From an uncultured Phycisphaerales bacterium (GTDB lineage Bacteria > Planctomycetota > Phycisphaerae > WQYP01): a stretch of 11,875 bases of DNA. The position numbers were made by a program, and so were the translations under genes. The stretch covers positions 1 to 11,875 of the forward strand of contig CALCHA010000080.1 in NCBI GenBank assembly GCA_937901265.1, in the 5' to 3' direction. Below, piece by piece: positions 1 to 6,271 of the stretch. The notes under the pieces were generated by a model. It had not been told where the DNA came from. It saw only the letters and a program-made list of their open reading frames with translations, and did not search any database. Position 1 is the stretch's first letter. Each line of letters starts with the position of its first letter.

Positions 1-234
1 CAGATCCTTCGTGATCCCCTCCTTGGTGATGTTGGCGGCGGTCCAGTGCCACCAGACCCGCGGCTTGGCGGCCTCGGGCGGCGTCACGAAGCCCTGCAGC
101 AGCGCATCGGCACCCGCGGCGGGGGCGGCTGCGGGGGGGGCCTCGTTCGTCTGCGCCGCGGCCATCTGGAGAGCGCCCGAGACGGCCGCGAGAACGGCGG
201 CCGCGATCAGCGGCTTGCGGGATCGGTACGTCAT
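1..234 (-). CDS. GH106-type alpha-L-rhamnosidase, N-terminal fragment (runs off window)
   Basis: Seen: 78 codons from an ATG at 232-234 to the window edge. An AGGAAG ribosome-binding site lies 5 nt before the ATG. The first ~27 residues form a signal peptide (basic MTYRSRK, Ala/Val-rich core, then AAAQ), followed by a short Pro/Ala linker and the segment PPEAAKPRVWWHWTAANITKEGITKDL. Known: the PxAKPRVWWHW...ITxEGIxxDL signature is typical of the start of GH106 alpha-L-rhamnosidases and related secreted glycoside hydrolases, which remove terminal rhamnose from rhamnogalacturonan oligosaccharides. Context: it starts 36 bp after the apparent natural end of the PL4 lyase gene, so it is probably the next gene of the same transcript. 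Lyase cutting the backbone and rhamnosidase trimming the products would fit together. The catalytic domain lies outside the window, so the family call rests on the N-terminal signature only. Confidence 0.75.
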   Translation of the reverse strand, partial: MTYRSRKPLIAAAVLAAVSGALQMAAAQTNEAPPAAAPAAGADALLQGFVTPPEAAKPRVWWHWTAANITKEGITKDL

Positions 235-270
235 GGGGTCTTCCTCAGTCAAAGGAACGGGCGGGCGACA

Positions 271-510
271 TCATTGGACCGCGGCGCCGGCGGCCGGGTT
301 TTCATCGATTTCGAGGCGCAGGTAATCGTAGATCACGCCGTTGGTGATCGGGCCTGAGGGCACAGTCAGCGTGAGCGTGTTCTCCCCCTGTTTCATCAGC
401 GACGCATCAAACGAGAAATCCCGTTCATACCAGAGCCCCTGGATCGGGTGGCGCGTGATTACCCCCTCACCCGGCCCGAGTGCCACTTTGCCGGCCTCCT
501 CGCCATTGAC
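271..510 (-). pseudogene. Detached C-terminal tail of the PL4 rhamnogalacturonan lyase, beyond an in-frame TAG
   Basis: Reading on past the TAG at 511-513 in the same frame gives 79 more codons to a TGA at 271-273. The peptide starts VNGEEAGKVALG and continues through a segment with GLWYERDFSFD and GVIYDYLRLEID. This is what the end of the C-terminal CBM-like domain of PL4 enzymes looks like: a beta-sandwich with 'VNG' and 'YDYLRLE' strands. No frame shift is needed and there is no good ribosome-binding site for independent translation, although an ATG exists at 484-486. With it, the intact protein would be 648 residues, a normal PL4 length. So this is the missing end of the upstream gene, lost by one nonsense change, by a sequencing error, or reached by readthrough. 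Confidence 0.75.
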
Positions 511-2217
511 CTAGACGTCGATGGAGCGGGCGCCGGTCCCGCAGATGGCCAGCCGCAGGGTCGCCCTGCCGGTCGGGGCGGCGGGCATGTCGAAGTGGAT
601 GGCGTAGGGCGTCGGTTTGCCCGGCTGGCCGCGGATGCCCGAGAAGGGCACGATCTGGGCGTTCGGATCCACGTTGTGCGGGATGTGCTGAAAGAACCAG
701 TCTTCCGCGGCGACGGACTTGCCGATCGTATAGGACACATCGTCGGGAAACAGCTTGGGATACTGCAGCCCGATGTCCATGGCAAAGTAGTGGTCGGCCC
801 CCGCGAACTCGGTCGCGGTGCGGTTGGCCAGGCCGATGTCCCACAGCTGCTTGCCGTGGCGAACCGGTTTCCATTCCAGCGTGCCAAGGTCCACCGGCTT
901 GCCGCCTTCGGGGATGGTGACGTCGGCCTTGGAATATTCGCCGAGGATCCCGTCGGCGAAGGCATAGAGGGTGTACGTGCCCGGACGAACATTGGGAATG
1001 GTGAACGCGGCCCCATCGGGGTTGCCGTCCACGGTGTTGCAGAATTCGTAGTGCTTGGCGTCGGTCTGCCAGGTAATCATGCGTTGGCCGCCGTTGGGGC
1101 CGCCGGCGATGGGATAGGTGGGGGCGGCAAGGCCGACGGTGTAGTGCAGGGTGGGGATGGTGGAATGGAGATTGAGGGGCGCGAGGGGGTCCTGGATTTT
1201 GAAGGAGCCGGTAACGGTGGAGCGCTGGTCCTTGTGCGAATAATCGACGCCGCTCACCCAGTCATACGGCCAGGCTTTCTTTTCGGTGTCGGCTTTGGCG
1301 AGGGCGTCTTTCCACAGCACGTCGTGGTCGCCCCCGGAATTGACATACAGCATGAATGGCCCGATGACCTTGGTCCACTTTTCTCCCTCCGCCACGCCGA
1401 CGGCCGCCCCCCCGTAGTGGCTGGAACGCCAATAATTCAACAGGCACGGTGCCGCCACCGCGGTGGTGTCACGGTGGCACATGAACTCCGGCTTCGTCGG
1501 CCCGCCCGAGAGATACTCGATCGTCGGGTTGACGATCCACATCCCCAGGTGGTCCTTGGTGCTCGACCAGCCGTAGGCGAGGTTCTTCGATTGCACCGCC
1601 GTGTAAACGTACTTGTCCTCCCCCTTGGGTTCCTCCGGGTAATACTTGTTGCGCTGGGCGTCGACGGACAGCCAGTCAAACGTGGCGGCGAGCTTGGCGC
1701 AGTAGCGCGCCTCGCCGATCGAGCCGGCAGGATATTCCGGCAGGTGGGTGAAGATGCAGTAGGTGTAGATCCCGGAGTCGTCCTTCCCCAGCGAGTAGCG
1801 GATTTCGATGTCGGCGGGGAAGTCGCCGTCGGCGGCGCCTCCCGCCGGATGGCCCAGCTTTTTGCCGCCGGAGATCGCTTTGACCGAGACTTCGCCGCGG
1901 TCACCGTTAGTGGTCTTGGGGTCGATGGTGACGGCGGAGACGTTCGGCGGGCCTCCCGGGGCGGGCGAGGCGTCGTGCGACCAGTAGCCCCCCGCGCGGC
2001 CAGACTGGTTGGTGAGGACCTCCGTCCCCTTGTACTTCATCGACGACAGGTCGCCGTTACGCTTCGCGATGCGCGCGGTGATCGTGCCGTTGCTCAGCGT
2101 GAATCCCTGCGCGTCCTCCGTGAGTGTGACCGGGTCGGCGAAAGCCGCGGTGCAGGAGAGGGCGAGCAAAATGCCGCATGCTGATTTGTGAACGCTAACG
2201 GGTGAGCGGCGTTTCAT
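511..2217 (-). CDS. Secreted PL4 rhamnogalacturonan lyase, cut short by an in-frame TAG
   Basis: Known role: PL4 lyases cleave the rhamnose-galacturonate backbone of rhamnogalacturonan I by beta-elimination outside the cytoplasm. Seen: 568 residues from the ATG at 2215-2217, preceded by an AAGG-type site. MKRRSPVSVHK followed by a hydrophobic stretch ending TAAFA is a signal peptide. Residues ~28-330 are the catalytic domain, with STKDHLGMW (~218-226) and SSHYGG (His ~267) as candidate active-site segments. Residues ~335-435 match the fibronectin-like domain (RPGTYTLYAFADGILGEYSK). From ~450 comes the CBM-like domain, with the family hallmarks GKQLWDIG and YPKLFPDDVSYTIGKS. The frame stops at TAG 511-513 after TGARSIDV, yet homology-like sequence continues in frame for 79 codons. 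An upstream in-frame ATG at 2254-2256 sits in a repeat and would precede the signal peptide, so I reject it. Whether the truncated product folds is doubtful. Confidence 0.88.
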   Translation of the reverse strand: MKRRSPVSVHKSACGILLALSCTAAFADPVTLTEDAQGFTLSNGTITARIAKRNGDLSSMKYKGTEVLTNQSGRAGGYWSHDASPAPGGPPNVSAVTIDPKTTNGDRGEVSVKAISGGKKLGHPAGGAADGDFPADIEIRYSLGKDDSGIYTYCIFTHLPEYPAGSIGEARYCAKLAATFDWLSVDAQRNKYYPEEPKGEDKYVYTAVQSKNLAYGWSSTKDHLGMWIVNPTIEYLSGGPTKPEFMCHRDTTAVAAPCLLNYWRSSHYGGAAVGVAEGEKWTKVIGPFMLYVNSGGDHDVLWKDALAKADTEKKAWPYDWVSGVDYSHKDQRSTVTGSFKIQDPLAPLNLHSTIPTLHYTVGLAAPTYPIAGGPNGGQRMITWQTDAKHYEFCNTVDGNPDGAAFTIPNVRPGTYTLYAFADGILGEYSKADVTIPEGGKPVDLGTLEWKPVRHGKQLWDIGLANRTATEFAGADHYFAMDIGLQYPKLFPDDVSYTIGKSVAAEDWFFQHIPHNVDPNAQIVPFSGIRGQPGKPTPYAIHFDMPAAPTGRATLRLAICGTGARSIDV

Positions 2218-2248
2218 GGCAAGACCTTCGGCTGGAGAAACGAACCTA

Positions 2249-2276
2249 TTTATCATTTGTCATTTGGCATTTGTCA
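2249..2276 (-). repeat. Intergenic array of four TGACAAA-type heptamers
   Basis: Read on the minus strand, four consecutive 7-bp units follow directly after the TAA stop of the hydrolase gene: TGACAAA, TGCCAAA, TGACAAA and TGATAAA. They differ only at the third and fourth positions. The array is AT-rich in an otherwise GC-rich region, and because the unit is 7 bp it puts stop codons in all frames. It fills about half of the 59-bp gap between the hydrolase and the PL4 gene. I recall similar heptamer arrays scattered between genes in Verrucomicrobiota and Planctomycetota, but cannot check that here. Confidence 0.8.
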
Positions 2277-4670
2277 TTATTTGGTGTGCGCCTTCAGCCA
2301 CCCGATCGCCTTGTCCTGCATCGAGTCGGGCAGCCGGCTGTAATCCCACGGCTCCTGAACCGTGAGGTTGTCGGCGGCGTTGTAGAACGTATAAATCTTC
2401 CTGGCCTGTTCCACGGCGGCGTGCACGTCCGCGGGGTTGGTTTCGCGGTCCAGCGCGGGAGAGACGATGCAGACCGGCCTCGGGGCAATCGCGGCGATCA
2501 GGTCGTCGTAGTCGTAGGGAATGCTGGATTCGTGGCCCTCATAAACGCCGAGGTTGGGCAGAAGGTCCTTGTCGCGAAAGAGCCGCTGGATGCCGCCGGC
2601 ACCCTGCGCGGGAGTGTCCGTCCGCATGGGGGTGAACGCACTGATGGCCACGACGCCCTTCACGCGGGGATCGAGGGCCGCGGTATACAGAGCGACGTTG
2701 CCCCCCATCGAAAACCCATACAGATACAGGTGTTCGGCGTCGAACCCCTCCTCTTTGCCCAGGGCATCAATGGCCGCCCGGGTATCAGCGACCATGTGGC
2801 CCAGTTGCGACCACTGCGGATACTTGTTGTAGAAGCCGGCGGCCTCGCTGAGGCGCGAGCCAAACCCAGACTGATCGTAAGCGAGTACCGCGTAACCCGC
2901 CTGCGTGAGGGCGAGGATCGGGTGCAGGTCATTTTTGTACACCCAGCTATAGCCCAGCGAGTAGCTGTACCCATGCTCCCAAATCACCACCGGGAGCTTG
3001 CTCCCCTCGGCGGCGGACTTCGGCGTGTATAGGTCGGCCACGATGGTGTTGCCCGCGCTGCCCGTGAAGGAGACCTTGCGGACGTCCACCTCGCCCGACT
3101 GCGGCTTGAGCCATCCGTACGAGTTGCCGGAGGCCTTGTTGCGGATGTCCTCGGACAACGTGCGCGTGGGGGCGCCCGGTCCAACGGGGCCGCCGAAGCC
3201 GCCGCGTGCTCCCGCAGCGGGCTGGGTGGGATCGTTGAGTTTGGGCAGAGCAAAAGGTTTGGCCAGCGTGCCGGGCGTGGCGTCACACAACATGGTGTTC
3301 ACGGCGCGGAGGATTTCCGGCTTCGTTTTGTTCCACTCCGTGAGCGTCGTAATGCCGTCCAACGCAGACTTGGCAACCGGCCCCGGCGCAGTGACCGCGG
3401 ACTTCACCTGCGCGTGCCACTGGTCGTAATTCCACGGGAACACCACGTCGTTGGTCCATTTGTCCGTCGAGCGGCCAAACTGGATATTGAGCCACTCGAA
3501 GGAGCGGTTGACGTCGTTGGCCCCGTGATAACCCGGAATGTGCATCGTCCCCAGGGCGTCGGGCTTGCCCAGAAACGTGTAGGCAGCCTCGGCCGATTTG
3601 ACCGAATGCTCCATGCCCCACGATTGAGAAACCTCGTCGTTGTCTCCCCAGAGCACCAGGCACGCCCGCGGGGCGACGAGCGCGACGAGCAGGTTACCAT
3701 CCACCGGCAGGCGATCTTCGCGGCCGGAGAAAAAGCGCAGGGCGGGCGTGAACCAGAGCGGGAACGAACGCGTGGTGGATTCGATGGATTCGCTGGAATT
3801 GCGTTCGCTGCCGTCACGCCAGGCGTACACCCCGCCGACTCCCGTGCTGCCGGCGACCACCGCGGCGATGCGTGTGTCGAGGGCGGCGGTGATCAGCGCC
3901 ATCTTGCCGTTGCGCGAGTAGCCCGTGATGGCGATGCGCGCCTTGTCGACTTCTGAAAGAGTTTCCAGGTAATCCACCACCACCTGCGTCGTCCAGGCCA
4001 TCTTGGCCATCGAGCCCCAGGTGGCGTCGGGGTAATACTTGCCGATGTCCGGCGGGGCGTCGACCGAGCCCGGGAAGGTGCAGGAGATGTAGCCCCGGGC
4101 AGTGTCGCTGGCGTTGTTGGCGATCATCACGGGGAAGGGGCCGGCGCCGGGGGGGATGTTGAGCGTGACCCGCGTGGTGATCTGGCTGTTGGGGCCGTAG
4201 TGAAGCTCGACGACCTTGGTGATCGAACCAGGGGCGGCCGCGGCACCCCGTCCGAAGCCACCGCCAAAACCCCGCCCGCCGCCGCGGCCGCCCGGCGCGG
4301 TGGCCGCTGGAGCGCTCAGGTCCACCGGGGTGATGCTGTCGATCTTCGGCTTGGGCGGCAGCGTCCCGATGTCATACTTCTCGAAAAGCTCGATGATCTG
4401 TTCGCGCCGCGCCTGCCAATCGGCCGGCGTCTTCACCGGCCTTCCATCGAGAAACTTGAGCGGGTCCGGGAGTTCGTTGTTGCGCGGAAGGGCATCGAAG
4501 TCCGGCGGCAGGGCGTCCGTCTTCTTGAGCCACTCATTAAACGACGGGACCGGGGGCAGGATTTCCTGCAGCTTGTCGCGGTACGCCCGTCGCTCCGCCT
4601 CCGTCATGCCGAAACTTGCCGCCGCCGTCCCCAGAACCACACACGCCACCGCAAAAGCCTGCCACCGCAT
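2277..4670 (-). CDS. Secreted bimodular alpha/beta-hydrolase: CE15-like esterase fused to a second hydrolase domain
   Basis: Seen: 797 residues from ATG 4668-4670, with AAGGAG 5 nt upstream; a GTG six bases further upstream overlaps that site and is rejected. Residues 1-~20 are a signal peptide. The first domain (~90-400) has GYSRNGK at 250-256 (nucleophile Ser252) and HIPGYHGAND with His382 followed by FEWLNIQFGR. This layout resembles CE15 glucuronoyl esterases (GxSRxGK) and relatives. The second domain (~520-797) has WEHGYS, then GFSMGG at 652-657 (nucleophile Ser654), and RPVCIVSPALDRETNPADVH with Asp741. A Gly/Arg-rich stretch interrupts the first domain (127-142) and another (486-501) separates the two. 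Inference: it removes ester groups from pectin or associated hemicellulose so the lyase and rhamnosidase next door can act. The substrate is not deducible. The second domain has no obvious catalytic His near its end (Gln772 in QEPWDYSRLP). Confidence 0.85.
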   Translation of the reverse strand: MRWQAFAVACVVLGTAAASFGMTEAERRAYRDKLQEILPPVPSFNEWLKKTDALPPDFDALPRNNELPDPLKFLDGRPVKTPADWQARREQIIELFEKYDIGTLPPKPKIDSITPVDLSAPAATAPGGRGGGRGFGGGFGRGAAAAPGSITKVVELHYGPNSQITTRVTLNIPPGAGPFPVMIANNASDTARGYISCTFPGSVDAPPDIGKYYPDATWGSMAKMAWTTQVVVDYLETLSEVDKARIAITGYSRNGKMALITAALDTRIAAVVAGSTGVGGVYAWRDGSERNSSESIESTTRSFPLWFTPALRFFSGREDRLPVDGNLLVALVAPRACLVLWGDNDEVSQSWGMEHSVKSAEAAYTFLGKPDALGTMHIPGYHGANDVNRSFEWLNIQFGRSTDKWTNDVVFPWNYDQWHAQVKSAVTAPGPVAKSALDGITTLTEWNKTKPEILRAVNTMLCDATPGTLAKPFALPKLNDPTQPAAGARGGFGGPVGPGAPTRTLSEDIRNKASGNSYGWLKPQSGEVDVRKVSFTGSAGNTIVADLYTPKSAAEGSKLPVVIWEHGYSYSLGYSWVYKNDLHPILALTQAGYAVLAYDQSGFGSRLSEAAGFYNKYPQWSQLGHMVADTRAAIDALGKEEGFDAEHLYLYGFSMGGNVALYTAALDPRVKGVVAISAFTPMRTDTPAQGAGGIQRLFRDKDLLPNLGVYEGHESSIPYDYDDLIAAIAPRPVCIVSPALDRETNPADVHAAVEQARKIYTFYNAADNLTVQEPWDYSRLPDSMQDKAIGWLKAHTK

Positions 4671-4753
4671 GCGCACTCCTTCCTCGAGTTGCCGATGTCA
4701 CTTACCTATGCGCAACGTCCGCGACTGAAATGGATTGCCGATGCCTCCGTGAT

Positions 4754-5683
4754 TTACGGGGCCGCCCAGGGATGCGCCTGCTCCACCAGCGGCAGATCGG
4801 CGGCCGCCGCGTTCGACTCCACCTGGGCCACGTTCTTGCATCCCGGAATCACGCACTGCACCGCAGGCGACTTCAGGCACCACGCCAGCGCCCAATTGGC
4901 CATGGACACGCCCGCGGGCACCTCCGTGCGGGCGATCGTTTCGACCTCCGCCAGCCGCTCATCCTTCCCCGCGCTCTGCATCGCGTGGCGCACGTCGTTC
5001 TCCGCGAACAGGGCCCCCGGCTTGTATTTGCCCGAGAGAAACCCCGACGCCAGCGGCACCCGCGCCAACACCCCCAACCGCAGCCGCTCACATACCGGAA
5101 AAAACAAATCCTCCGCCTGCCGCGACAGCCGGTTGTACACAATCTGCACCGTCTCGACCTGCATCTGCTTCGAGGCCTCGATCTGCACCGACGTCTTGGC
5201 TCCGCCCCCGATCGAGTTGCCGATGTGCCGCACCTTACCCGCCTGCTTCGCCTTTTCCAGCACGGCCTGCACGTCCTCGGCGAAAAACTCGCTGTCCCGC
5301 ACGCTGTGATACTGGTAAAGATCCACGTGATCCGTCTGCAGCGCGCGCAGCGATGCCTCCAACTGCTGCTCAACGTCGGCTCCGGTCCGCGGCTCCGACC
5401 GCTTGAAGTTGCCTTCAAAGCGGTGGCCGAACTTCGTGGCAATCAAAAAGTCCTCGCGCAGACCCAGTTCCTTGATCGCCTGGCCCAGCAAACGCTCCGA
5501 CGTGTGGTCGCCGTAGCACTCGGCCGTGTCGATGAAGTTGATGCCCACTTCGTGCGCCCGCTGCACCATGGGCGTCACCTCCTGCTGTGAAAACTCCTTT
5601 CCCCACTCCCCGCCGAGTTGCCACGTGCCCAGACCGATGACCGACACGCGCAACCCCGATTGTCCAAGAACGCGGTATTTCAT
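4754..5683 (-). CDS. Aldo/keto reductase
   Basis: Known role: NAD(P)H-dependent reduction or oxidation of sugar and other carbonyls on a cytosolic TIM barrel. Seen: 309 residues from ATG 5681-5683, with GGAG 6 nt upstream. The open frame extends a further 50 codons upstream but that part is not protein-like. The N-terminus MKYRVLGQSGLRVSVIGLGTWQLGG is the family start. The catalytic tetrad is present: Asp52 and Tyr57 in FIDTAECYG, Lys84 in IATKFG and His126 in DLYQYHS. GVLARVPLASGFLSGKY and CVIPGCKN near the end are the usual C-terminal cofactor-binding segments. No signal peptide. Context: it is the first gene of the run leading into the pectinolytic genes, 83 bp before the hydrolase start. 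Inference: it may process a sugar released from pectin, but the family is too broad to name the substrate. A TATGAT hexamer at 5717-5722 (minus) could be its -10 box, but I see no good -35. Confidence 0.93.
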   Translation of the reverse strand: MKYRVLGQSGLRVSVIGLGTWQLGGEWGKEFSQQEVTPMVQRAHEVGINFIDTAECYGDHTSERLLGQAIKELGLREDFLIATKFGHRFEGNFKRSEPRTGADVEQQLEASLRALQTDHVDLYQYHSVRDSEFFAEDVQAVLEKAKQAGKVRHIGNSIGGGAKTSVQIEASKQMQVETVQIVYNRLSRQAEDLFFPVCERLRLGVLARVPLASGFLSGKYKPGALFAENDVRHAMQSAGKDERLAEVETIARTEVPAGVSMANWALAWCLKSPAVQCVIPGCKNVAQVESNAAAADLPLVEQAHPWAAP

Positions 5684-5792
5684 AATCAGCTCCGTTTGTG
5701 CGATGAATGCCTCCCCATCATAGGGCGGGAGCCTCAGGAGGCCGCTGCGGAGTGGCGCCGCACAATTTTGCGGCACGCGACATCCCTGCTGC

Positions 5793-5823
5793 CGTCCGCT
5801 GCCATTGTTTCGCGCAGCGGACG
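5793..5823. repeat. Perfect 10-bp inverted repeat (hairpin), 11-nt loop
   Basis: CGTCCGCTGC at 5793-5802 is exactly complementary to GCAGCGGACG at 5814-5823, with an 11-base loop. Neither strand has a T-run after the stem, so it is not an ordinary intrinsic terminator. Its position between two divergent genes, 110 bp upstream of the reductase start, fits an operator or an RNA structure. Its function is unknown. Confidence 0.6.
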
Positions 5824-5912
5824 CCCTGCGCATTCCCTGGAGAGCGTGAAGAGACCCCCGATTTCGGCGGAAAAACGAGCTATTTCGTCGGCGTTTCGCG
5901 GGTCCTCATGCA

Positions 5913-5928
5913 TGGCACACTCTTCGCT
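5913..5928 (+). promoter_or_regulatory. Candidate sigma-54 (-24/-12) promoter
   Basis: TGGCAC at 5913-5918, five bases, then TCGCT at 5924-5928. The consensus is TGGCAC-N5-TTGCW, so the -24 hexamer is exact, the GG-N10-GC spacing is exact, and the -12 element differs at one base. Transcription would start near 5940, about 75 nt before the plus-strand ATG at 6016. A single such match can occur by chance in GC-rich DNA, and no enhancer site was recognised. Confidence 0.4.
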
Positions 5929-6015
5929 TTGGCTATCGCGGCAAGCCCATGCGAATGCCCCCAGCGGGTGCTTTCGGACGTCGCATGGCCAGCGGAGGAT
6001 TTTCAGGAGCACGCG

Positions 6016-6198
6016 ATGAGTTACGTTGACGACAGGCAGGGTTGGATCGATTCATATGATGGCCCGGAAGTGCGCCTTCCGGATGCCCCACCCCTGACCC
6101 TCACCCGCCACTTTCTCTGGGTGATCCTCTTCTGTGTGGCGTCGCTTCTGACGATCCCCGTGCTCGTGGCCTGGGCCACCAGCCTGATGCTTCGTTGA
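6016..6198 (+). CDS. Small single-pass membrane protein, unknown function
   Basis: Seen: 60 residues from ATG 6016-6018 to TGA, with an ideal AGGAG site 6 nt upstream. The N-terminal half (MSYVDDRQGWIDSYDGPEVR and LPDAPPLTLT) is acidic and polar. Residues ~33-57 (FLWVILFCVASLLTIPVLVAWAT) form one clear transmembrane helix, ending a few residues before the C-terminus. The same frame is open back to 5707, but that stretch lacks a ribosome-binding site and reads as non-coding. It is the only convincing plus-strand gene in the window, so it is transcribed apart from its neighbours, possibly from the sigma-54-like element upstream. I do not recognise a family. The polar head is probably cytoplasmic by charge, but orientation is uncertain. 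Confidence 0.65.
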   Translation: MSYVDDRQGWIDSYDGPEVRLPDAPPLTLTRHFLWVILFCVASLLTIPVLVAWATSLMLR

Positions 6199-6227
6199 TC
6201 GCCTTCGACGACGGTCGGCGACGCGGG

Positions 6228-6249
6228 GGGTGCGGCCGCGCCCTTCCTT
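6228..6249 (+). terminator. Possible weak terminator of the small membrane protein gene
   Basis: About 30 nt after the plus-strand TGA, GGGTGC and GCGCCC can form a 6-bp stem (one G-U pair) around a GGCC tetraloop, followed by TTCCTT. The U-tract is interrupted, so termination would be inefficient. It lies in the 73-bp gap between two convergent genes, where a terminator is expected. Confidence 0.3.
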
Positions 6250-6271
6250 GGAGCGCAAGAGCGGCGGTTCT

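Larger units (their letters stand above)
5684..6015. other. Intergenic region between divergent genes
   Basis: These 332 bases separate the aldo/keto reductase (minus) from the small membrane protein (plus). They hold a perfect 10-bp hairpin (5793-5823), a sigma-54-like element (5913-5928), a shorter GCCGCA/TGCGGC hairpin (5757-5774) and a TATGAT hexamer on the minus strand at 5717-5722. Open frames run through it on both strands, but none has a convincing start site plus protein-like sequence. I read it as a shared regulatory region for the two divergent genes. Confidence 0.5.

Noticed and set aside
448..2184. Long plus-strand open frame opposite the PL4 gene
   Set aside because: It is a GC-rich shadow of a gene with clear PL4 domains on the minus strand. 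Its product is Gly/Val/Arg-rich with no recognisable motif and no ribosome-binding site.
4689..4743. Two copies of TTGCCGATG (4689-4697 and 4735-4743) upstream of the hydrolase gene
   Set aside because: They are only 9 bp long, and a related TTGCCGATG also occurs inside the reductase gene, so they are probably chance. No flanking structure supports an operator.
4200..5309. Plus-strand open frame spanning parts of the hydrolase and the reductase genes
   Set aside because: It crosses two well-supported minus-strand genes and the gap between them. The translation has the composition of an antisense frame.
5734..5913. Possible small minus-strand gene (59 residues starting MHEDPRNADEIARF) before the aldo/keto reductase
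   Set aside because: The sequence is mildly protein-like, but the ribosome-binding site is poor, it spans the perfect hairpin, and it has no recognisable feature. Not strong enough to call.
5707..6015. Upstream extension of the small membrane protein to 163 residues
   Set aside because: The ATG at 6016 has an ideal AGGAG site. The upstream frame includes the hairpin and the sigma-54-like element and reads as random Cys/Arg/Pro-rich sequence.
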